Below, piece after piece: positions 1 through 5,132 of a stretch of DNA of 7,258 nt. Under the pieces are notes generated by a model. That model was not told the origin of the DNA. It searched no databases and saw only the letters and a program-made list of their open reading frames with translations. The stretch is from Actinomycetota bacterium (GTDB lineage: Bacteria; Actinomycetota; Humimicrobiia; Humimicrobiales; Humimicrobiaceae), in NCBI GenBank assembly GCA_016783985.1, contig JADHVM010000045.1:1-7258 (forward strand), in the 5' to 3' direction. The translations under genes were made by a program, and so were the position numbers. Numbering within the stretch: the first letter of the stretch is position 1; every line of letters starts with the position of its first letter.

Positions 1-547
1 TACCATATGAACCTGATCCAAAATTTACTGTATTTAAATACATTTCAAGTATTTTATCTTTTGTGTAATTTCTTTCCAGCTGTATGGATATAGCTGCCTC
101 GTTTATTTTTCTTCTAAGTGTCTGTTCAGGGCTAAAATATACATTTTTTACATATTGCTGTGTTATTGTACTTCCACCCTCAACTATTTCACCTGATCTT
201 ATATCAGCAATTAATGCACCAATTATTCTTATATAATCAACTCCCTGATGCTGGTAAAATCTTTTGTCTTCAACTGATATTATTGCATCCTTAATATGCT
301 GGGACATTTTATTAAATGGTATAATTTCCCTATTTTCTTCAGCGTGAAATTCTGTTATCAGGCTGCCATCCAGTGAATAAACCTTGGAAGTTTCGGCAAT
401 TGCTGAAGGAGTAAGTTCTTCTATGGAAGGAAGGGAGCTAAATAAGACTAGTAAAGAAATACCACCAACTGCTATGATGATAAATACTGTAAATGCTACA
501 AAAATTAAGATAATTTTTAAGCATCCGGTTTTTGTTTTTTTACTCAT
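1..547 (-). CDS. Class A penicillin-binding protein (PBP1A-like), N-terminal part, cut by the window edge
   Basis: Bifunctional peptidoglycan synthase, anchored in the cytoplasmic membrane with its enzyme domains outside. The 182 visible residues cover the N-terminus and most of the glycosyltransferase 51 domain, which polymerises lipid II; the transpeptidase domain lies beyond the window. Visible in order: a short basic cytoplasmic tail (MSKKTKTG), one membrane segment at about residues 10-36, then the GT51 signatures: EDKRFYQHQG at 93-102 (catalytic Glu93), GGSTITQQ at 124-131, RRKINE at 145-150 (second conserved Glu150), and LNTVNFGSGSYG at 171-182. The chosen ATG (complement of 545-547) gives a standard PBP1A start, although no convincing Shine-Dalgarno sequence precedes it; an in-frame TTG ten codons upstream is the only alternative before a stop. 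It is transcribed away from the signalling cluster. The family call is firm from the motifs; the exact paralogue is not. Confidence 0.95.
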   Translation of the reverse strand, partial: MSKKTKTGCLKIILIFVAFTVFIIIAVGGISLLVLFSSLPSIEELTPSAIAETSKVYSLDGSLITEFHAEENREIIPFNKMSQHIKDAIISVEDKRFYQHQGVDYIRIIGALIADIRSGEIVEGGSTITQQYVKNVYFSPEQTLRRKINEAAISIQLERNYTKDKILEMYLNTVNFGSGSYG

Positions 548-556
548 ATTGCTATT

Positions 557-604
557 AATATATAGTATAAATTTCAAATTTCAAGTAATTTATTATAATG
601 TCAA
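557..604 (-). promoter_or_regulatory. Possible promoter region of the PBP gene
   Basis: Read on the minus strand, a TTGAAA hexamer (complement of 579-584) lies 16 bases before TATATT (complement of 557-562), a fair sigma-70-type pair. It ends only 9 bases before the ATG, so a transcript from it would have almost no leader, which would fit the absence of a visible ribosome binding site. Further upstream a perfect TTGACA (complement of 599-604) has no good -10 partner at 17 bases. In DNA this AT-rich such hexamers arise by chance, so this is only a candidate. Confidence 0.25.
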
Positions 605-675
605 ATTACTTATATAAAGGGTATTATTAATATTAGTAAGCAAGTATAAAAATAATTAGTAGTTTGAATATTAAA

Positions 676-706
676 ATAATATTTATATTTTTGTATAAAA
701 TATTAT
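676..706. repeat. AT-only inverted repeat (potential hairpin or cruciform)
   Basis: The left arm at 676-687 (ATAATATTTATA) pairs with the right arm at 694-706 (TATAAAATATTAT) over 12 base pairs with one bulged base, around the six-base loop TTTTTG. It lies between two divergent genes, so it could be a bidirectional structure, a binding site for an AT-hook or nucleoid protein, or simply a by-product of a base composition with almost no G or C. No function can be assigned. Confidence 0.35.
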
Positions 707-917
707 GATATTATTATTATATAATAGATTTAATAGTGATATAGTAAATTTCTATAATATTGTATTCATATTATTAAATTGAAAATATATAATAAATAAA
801 TGCTTTAATGTTTATAAAGAATCGACAATTTGGCAATTTTTATTTTTAAAAAATAAAGGTAAAAAGGAGAAGTTTTTAGTAAGTAATAAAGATTAAAAAA
901 TAGGTAAGGATTTTATC

Positions 918-1058
918 ATGGAAGAAAAAAAGAATAAGAAAGGAGAAGAAAGAGTGCGTGAAAATGATAGACGTTTTAAAGATATTAAACGTATTTCCCG
1001 ACTGTATTGCAATTATCGGGCTCTTATGTCTGAATCACAGGTGTTTGCTAACATGTGA
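918..1058 (+). CDS. Small unrecognised ORF, 46 residues, highly charged
   Basis: The ATG at 918 is preceded by AAGGA at 906-910 with a 7-base spacer, a good ribosome binding site, and the frame runs 46 codons to TGA at 1056-1058. The product begins with a strongly basic and acidic stretch (MEEKKNKKGEERVREN) and ends with a less charged segment (RLYCNYRALMSESQVFANM). It has no signal peptide or membrane segment and contains one cysteine. I do not recognise the family. It could be a genuine small protein, a leader peptide for the downstream cluster, or the 5' end of a gene cut short when the neighbouring DNA was rearranged. The third option is attractive because the next element downstream is clearly broken. 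It lies 50 bases before the ABC remnant on the same strand. Confidence 0.4.
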   Translation: MEEKKNKKGEERVRENDRRFKDIKRISRLYCNYRALMSESQVFANM

Positions 1059-1108
1059 TTGTAAACAGCTGGCAATAAGTATAGAATACATATTAAAAGG
1101 AATAAGTC

Positions 1109-1425
1109 ATGAAAGCTAAAGTATATTTTATAGCTATAGTCATGATTTTCATTATCATAACATGTCTGATGATGACAATGGCTCTGAGTTGCCAAAAGGA
1201 AGTTAAACCTACCGGGAAAATTACTCTCTACAACTCGGTCCCATAGCTATTATCGAAGAATTAAAGCAGGAATTTGAGGCTCAAAGCCCAGGCATACATC
1301 TAGAAATATACCGGAAAGGCACAAGTGCAGTAGTTAAGAAAATTAATGAGGAAATTGCCACCGATCAGGTTCAAGCTGACCTCATCTGTGTAGCTGATTT
1401 CACTGTAGGTGAGAATTTGCAAGTA
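1109..1425 (+). pseudogene. Remnant of an iron(III)-type ABC transporter solute-binding lipoprotein
   Basis: The ATG at 1109 has AAAAGGA at 1095-1101 as ribosome binding site with 7 bases of spacing. The first 45 codons give a lipoprotein signal peptide (hydrophobic core, then ALSC) and the start of the mature domain (GKITLYNSVP), and then hit TAG at 1244-1246. The homology resumes at once in another frame from about 1243: IAIIEELKQEFEAQSPG, then YRKGTSAVVKKINEE, then DLICVADFTVGE. These are the typical first 100 residues of the AfuA/FbpA-like extracellular solute-binding family, whose members usually have about 340 residues. The gene therefore has a frameshift near 1243 and is also truncated: recognisable sequence ends near 1425, where the ribosome binding site of the next gene begins. 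The second frame stays open to 1488 but only as out-of-frame overlap. A sequencing error could explain the shift but not the missing two thirds. Confidence 0.8.
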
Positions 1426-1431
1426 AGTGAA

Positions 1432-1437
1432 AGGAGG
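1432..1437 (+). promoter_or_regulatory. Strong Shine-Dalgarno site of the betaine-binding protein gene
   Basis: A perfect AGGAGG lies 7 bases before the ATG at 1445 and 4 bases before the in-frame ATG at 1442. The frame is also open from a GTG at 1427, but that codon lies upstream of the AGGAGG and would put the site inside the coding region. The spacing favours initiation at 1445. Confidence 0.75.
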
Positions 1438-1444
1438 AAGGATG

Positions 1445-2476
1445 ATGAAGAAGCTATTGGTGCTTCTGGTGGTAGTGCTAGTATTTAGCACAGCAGTTAG
1501 TTGCTCTTCGCAGACTGCCCTAGTACCTGCAGAAGTAAAACTTATTGTGCCCACTGGTGAATGGGCTGAACTACCGGCGCGAGTAACCAGAATTCTCCTT
1601 GAGGATGAGCTGGACTATGTGGTTATTGTCAGAGAGGGTGGAGCTGTTTCAGCTTATGCTGCTCTGGCAGGGGGAGAGCTTGATATTTTCACCGATGTTT
1701 GGTATCCCAATCATGAGAGCTATATCAATGAGTTTGTTCCGCATCAGGTAAAGATTGTCGGAGACCTAGCTGACCCCACCACGGGGGTATATACTGGTGC
1801 TGACCAGGGCTGGATTGTCCCTAAATGGACCCGCGATAACTACAATATCAATTCAATTGATGACATTGCTGCTCTTGAGCCCGGGGATACGCTTTTTGAT
1901 GTGCTGGACCTAGATAGCGATGGCCTGATAGACTTAATTGGCGGCGAGGTAGAATGGTCTGTAACTGGAATCAACGACGAGAAGATCGATTACTACAACG
2001 AGAACTACAACCTTGACATGAAGCAGTTGGTAGTGGCCTATGCAGGTGGCCATGAAGAGATGCTAGCTACTATTAAGAGCAAACTGGATGCACAAGAGGA
2101 TGTTCTATTCTACCTCTGGACCCCACACCACCTTTTCTCCGAGTATGCGGATGTGTTATGTGATGAAAATGGTCAGATACTATGGTTGACTGACCACTGG
2201 AGGTTCTTTTCCAAACCAGAAGGTACTGACTATTACACAGGCTTTCCTGATGCTACTATCTACTTTGCTTACCGCGCCGGTTTGGAGGAAGAGCACCCCG
2301 ATGTGATTAAGCTATTGGAGCGGATTAGAATAACCATTGCTGACATGAACGCCTATTGCTACTGGGAGAATGTAGTTAAAGATGGTGGGGTAACAGTAAA
2401 AGAGAAAGATGAGTATGTTAGGCAGTGGATTGAAGACAATAGGGCTGAGGTCAATAGCTGGCTGGCTGGTCTATAG
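1445..2476 (+). CDS. Glycine betaine/choline-type ABC transporter solute-binding lipoprotein (ProX/OpuAC family)
   Basis: Extracytoplasmic binding protein for a quaternary amine such as glycine betaine, usually feeding an ABC importer used in osmoprotection. From the start at 1445 it has 343 residues: an N-terminal signal peptide, a lipobox-like TAVSC with Cys20 as the likely lipidated residue, and a full-length OpuAC-type domain. Blocks that align by eye with E. coli ProX are DIFTDVWYPNH (Trp86), the DxDxDG loop DLDSDGLIDLIGG followed by EW (Trp171), FYLWTP (Trp225) and IADMNA near residue 300. The three tryptophans match the aromatic cage positions known from ProX, so binding of a trimethylammonium-like ligand is plausible. 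The ProX-type GC..GWGC segment is changed to GGEVEWSV, so that disulfide pair is lost. No permease or ATPase gene is in the window. Base composition is richer in GC than the flanks. Family assignment is strong; exact ligand is unknown. Confidence 0.9.
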   Translation: MKKLLVLLVVVLVFSTAVSCSSQTALVPAEVKLIVPTGEWAELPARVTRILLEDELDYVVIVREGGAVSAYAALAGGELDIFTDVWYPNHESYINEFVPHQVKIVGDLADPTTGVYTGADQGWIVPKWTRDNYNINSIDDIAALEPGDTLFDVLDLDSDGLIDLIGGEVEWSVTGINDEKIDYYNENYNLDMKQLVVAYAGGHEEMLATIKSKLDAQEDVLFYLWTPHHLFSEYADVLCDENGQILWLTDHWRFFSKPEGTDYYTGFPDATIYFAYRAGLEEEHPDVIKLLERIRITIADMNAYCYWENVVKDGGVTVKEKDEYVRQWIEDNRAEVNSWLAGL

Positions 2477-2522
2477 GTGGAAATGCTTGATCATGAAGAT
2501 AGTTAGCTATTATAGAATAAAC

Positions 2523-2554
2523 TCCTGGCAGGAAGCAACTGCTAGCAGGAAGGA
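2523..2554 (+). promoter_or_regulatory. Hairpin overlapping the ribosome binding site of the kinase gene
   Basis: In the 86-base gap before the kinase, TCCTG (2523-2527) can pair with CAGGA (2546-2550), and directly inside it GCAG (2528-2531) pairs with CTGC (2539-2542), leaving a 7-base loop and a TAG bulge. The kinase Shine-Dalgarno AGGAAGGA (2547-2554) sits 8 bases before the GTG start at 2563, and its first half is inside the closing stem. Folding could limit translation of the kinase relative to the binding protein upstream. No run of T follows, so it does not look like a terminator. Its regulatory role is inference. Confidence 0.4.
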
Positions 2555-2562
2555 TAAAGGCA

Positions 2563-4359
2563 GTGAGATTTAATAGGATTTTCTATCAGATATTAGTGGT
2601 CTTTGTTTTGGTTATCATCGTGTGTCTAGTATTATCTGGCTGGTATATGATGCAGATCAGCGGTAATATCATCACGCAGAATATTTCCGAGAGCGACCAA
2701 AAATTCGCTGGCCAAATAGCCCAAGAGATAGAAGCAGAGATGGCAAGTGTCAAACCAATCTTGACACTACTTTCCGAGTCAACCGGACTACGCCTAATGG
2801 AAGCAACAGCGGTAAAAGGTGAGATTAATCGCGTCCAAAGGAGCTTTTCAGAGATAAGCAGCATCTACGTAGCTAATATGGAAGGAGAGCAGATTGCTCG
2901 AACTGATACAGGAAAACTAGAGAATGTATCTATGATATGGAATTTTCAAGTAGTCAGGGGGGGAGATGAGTTTGTTTCTGATATCTACTTTAAGCCGACG
3001 ATCTCAGAACTAATGCAGACCATTACTTTGCCTATTATAGATAATGGAGTAGTGGTTGGCGTCCTTTCCGCAGACATCAACTTCAGGAGGGTAATGGTTT
3101 CAGTCATGGACATTGACATCGGCAAGAATGGTAATGTGATTGTAATCGCCGATAATGGCAGGGTAGTTGCTCATACTCGTATAAAGCAAGTTCCAGAGCT
3201 TGACCTGAGCAAGTTACCTATTGTAGAAGCAGTCTTAGCTGGTCAAGAGGGAACAATGAAGGGTTATACAGACGAGTTAGGACGTCAGGTGCTTGGGTCA
3301 TATATGCCCATTAGGGAACTGGGATGGGGAGTAGTGATCCAGAGATCTTTGGCGGATATAGATGATGAGGTTGGACAATTAAGAACAACTATTTTGTGGG
3401 TAACGATTTTCGGTATATTTCTCAGTGTGCTGGTGGGCGCACTGATGTCAAGACAGATTACGAAACCTATCCAGCAGCTAGCCAGTGCTTCAGAAAGAGT
3501 TGCCCAAGGTGACCTGTCAACATTGGTTGACGTCAAATCTTCTAATGAGGTTGGAGTGCTTGCCCGTTCATTTAATCAGATGATAGTATCACTAAAAAAA
3601 TCAAGGGATGAACTACAGCAGTGGGGCAATAAGTTGGAAAAAAAGGTAGAGGAGCGTACAAGAGAACTTAAAGATGCACAGGATAAAATGATTAGGAAAG
3701 AAAAGCTTGCAGTACTGGGACAGATTGCTGGCGGAATGGCCCATGAGCTAAGAAATCCCCTGGGAGTAATATCAAATGCTGCATATTTCTTAAAGGAAAC
3801 ATTAACTGATGCTGATAAAACTACAAAGGAGTACTTAGATATTATCTCCTCTGAAGTTAACAATGCAGAAAAGATAGTGTCAAACCTGCTAGATTTATCC
3901 AGGACAAAACCATCAGAGAGGGCAGAGGCAGCAGTTTCTGAGCTGATATTAAAGATACTTGATAAAAAACATCCACCCAGAGATATAAAGGTGACTACTA
4001 ATATACCAAAAGATATAAGTTCTATATTTGTTGACAGCAGTCAGATAAGTCAGGTACTTACAAACCTTATAACTAATGCTTATCAGGCTATGACAGATGG
4101 TGGAAGTCTTACAATAAATGCAAGAAAGCATAAAAACAAGGTATATATTGAAGTAGTAGATACAGGTTGTGGAATACCGAAGAAAGACATGGAAAAGATC
4201 TTTGAGCCCCTTTATACAACAAAGGCACGCGGTATAGGACTTGGTCTTTCTGTATCTAAGAATCTCGTAGAAGTCAATGGTGGCAGCATCAAGGTAGAAA
4301 GCACTAAAGGCAAAGGAGCTACATTTACAGTAGTACTTCCTGCAAGGGAGGCATTATGA
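2563..4359 (+). CDS. Membrane sensor histidine kinase: dCache-HAMP-HisKA-HATPase
   Basis: Two-component sensor kinase of 598 residues. In order: membrane segment at about 7-28; extracytoplasmic double Cache domain at about 35-262 with two PAS-like halves (the first ends near VLSADINF, the second includes GNVIVIADNGRVVAH); second membrane segment at about 275-295; HAMP at about 296-348; coiled coil at about 345-380; HisKA with GGMAHELRNPL and phospho-acceptor His394; and a HATPase_c domain with N box NLITNAYQAM (501-510), G1 box VVDTGCGIP (531-539), FEPLYTT (547-553) and GIGLGL (557-562). All catalytic motifs are intact. The start is GTG at 2563, with AGGAAGGA 8 bases upstream. The stop overlaps the next ATG by four bases, so the regulator is translationally coupled. 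The sensor half is richer in GC than the kinase half, with the break around 3600 in the HAMP-HisKA linker. dCache domains bind small molecules such as amino acids or amines; the ligand here is unknown. Confidence 0.93.
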   Translation: MRFNRIFYQILVVFVLVIIVCLVLSGWYMMQISGNIITQNISESDQKFAGQIAQEIEAEMASVKPILTLLSESTGLRLMEATAVKGEINRVQRSFSEISSIYVANMEGEQIARTDTGKLENVSMIWNFQVVRGGDEFVSDIYFKPTISELMQTITLPIIDNGVVVGVLSADINFRRVMVSVMDIDIGKNGNVIVIADNGRVVAHTRIKQVPELDLSKLPIVEAVLAGQEGTMKGYTDELGRQVLGSYMPIRELGWGVVIQRSLADIDDEVGQLRTTILWVTIFGIFLSVLVGALMSRQITKPIQQLASASERVAQGDLSTLVDVKSSNEVGVLARSFNQMIVSLKKSRDELQQWGNKLEKKVEERTRELKDAQDKMIRKEKLAVLGQIAGGMAHELRNPLGVISNAAYFLKETLTDADKTTKEYLDIISSEVNNAEKIVSNLLDLSRTKPSERAEAAVSELILKILDKKHPPRDIKVTTNIPKDISSIFVDSSQISQVLTNLITNAYQAMTDGGSLTINARKHKNKVYIEVVDTGCGIPKKDMEKIFEPLYTTKARGIGLGLSVSKNLVEVNGGSIKVESTKGKGATFTVVLPAREAL

Positions 4360-5117
4360 AAGAAGAAGCCCTGCATATACTTATAGTAGATGATGACAGG
4401 AGAATGGCAAATACACTTTCAGATATTTTAAACGTGAAAGGATACAATGCTGAAGTTGCCTATTCGGGAAGAGGAGCCATAAAGAAGGTAGAAAGTGGCA
4501 GTTTTGACTGTATAATAACAGATGTAAAAATGCCTGATATAGATGGGGTTAAGTTTTACAAAACCATTAAAGTTAGAAAGCCAGATATTCCAGTTGTTCT
4601 TATGACTGCATACTCTACTGACAGTTTGGTTAAAGAGGGACTGGATGCTGGAGTGGTTGCTACCCTGACAAAGCCCCTGGATATTAATGCAATACTTTCC
4701 TTTCTTTCAATGCTTAAAAAGGAAAATACTATAGTGATTGTAGATGATGACCCGAAGTTTGCTAAAACTTTAGCTGGTATTTTAAAAAAACGTGGATTTA
4801 TAGTTATAGAAGTTACAGATATTTCAAATTTAGATGATACTCTTATCCAAAATAACAAGATAGTCGTGCTTGATATGAAACTTGGTAGTGTTAATGGACT
4901 GGATGTATTAAAAGATATAAAGAAGAAGCATCCTGACATGCCGGTAATACTTATTACAGGCTATAGAAAAGAAATGTCACAATCTATAAAAAAAGCACTT
5001 GATATTAAAGCTTATACCTGCCTGTATAAACCCCTTCATATAGAAAAACTCTTAGAAGTGTTAGTAGAAGTTAAAAAGAAAGAACTGGGAATGTTATTGG
5101 GCAGGTCTTTTACCTAA
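4356..5117 (+). CDS. Response regulator with two receiver domains and no output domain
   Basis: Cytoplasmic 253-residue protein made of tandem CheY-like receivers. REC1 (about 7-120) has the acidic cluster Asp12-14, phospho-acceptor Asp56 in TDVKMP, Thr84 and Lys106-Pro107. REC2 (about 124-240) has Asp130-132, Asp173 in VLDMKLG, Thr201 and Lys225-Pro226. Both pockets are complete, so both could be phosphorylated. REC2 is shorter between the acidic cluster and the acceptor Asp and lacks the usual MP after it. After REC2 only about 14 residues remain, so no DNA-binding or enzymatic output is present. Its ATG overlaps the kinase stop in an ATGA, with AGGGAGG at 4345-4351 as ribosome binding site, making it the most direct partner of the kinase. 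It may act as a phosphorelay intermediate or phosphate sink between the kinase and the downstream REC-GGDEF-HD-GYP protein; this role is inferred. Confidence 0.9.
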   Translation: MKEEALHILIVDDDRRMANTLSDILNVKGYNAEVAYSGRGAIKKVESGSFDCIITDVKMPDIDGVKFYKTIKVRKPDIPVVLMTAYSTDSLVKEGLDAGVVATLTKPLDINAILSFLSMLKKENTIVIVDDDPKFAKTLAGILKKRGFIVIEVTDISNLDDTLIQNNKIVVLDMKLGSVNGLDVLKDIKKKHPDMPVILITGYRKEMSQSIKKALDIKAYTCLYKPLHIEKLLEVLVEVKKKELGMLLGRSFT

Positions 5118-5132
5118 AAGGAGATTGGCAGA

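Larger units (their letters stand above)
548..917. other. Extremely AT-rich intergenic region between divergent genes
   Basis: This 370-base stretch separates the minus-strand PBP gene from the plus-strand small ORF. It has no long open frame and no RNA gene that I recognise. GC content is very low; the line 661-720 has only 4 G or C bases in 60. A possible plus-strand promoter is TTAATA at 730-735, 17 bases before a perfect TATAAT at 753-758, but in such DNA this is weak evidence. AAGGAGA at about 864-870 resembles a ribosome binding site, but no start codon follows at a useful distance. The region presumably holds the promoters of both flanking units. Confidence 0.6.

Noticed and set aside
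384..617. Plus-strand open frame of 77 codons over the 5' end of the PBP gene
   Set aside because: It is antisense to clear PBP1A coding sequence with conserved glycosyltransferase motifs, and its hydrophobic tail is the reverse reading of the membrane segment and AT-rich spacer.
843..861. Perfect A/T palindrome (TTTATTTTT with its complement) as a terminator
   Set aside because: It has no GC pairs, almost no loop, and lies in front of genes on one side and far from the end of any gene on the other; it is expected in such AT-rich DNA.
548..1108. Insertion sequence or transposon end at the left border of the cluster
   Set aside because: No transposase frame, terminal inverted repeat or target-site duplication could be found by reading; the only repeats are low-complexity AT sequence.
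1427..1444. GTG at 1427 as the start of the betaine-binding protein
   Set aside because: It lies upstream of the AGGAGG at 1432-1437, which would then be inside the gene; starting at 1445 places that site at 7 bases and gives a standard signal peptide.
2493..2573. Mini ORF of 26 codons in the gap before the kinase, overlapping its start
   Set aside because: There is no well-spaced ribosome binding site and the sequence is unremarkable; a leader-peptide role with the hairpin at 2523-2550 is conceivable but unsupported.
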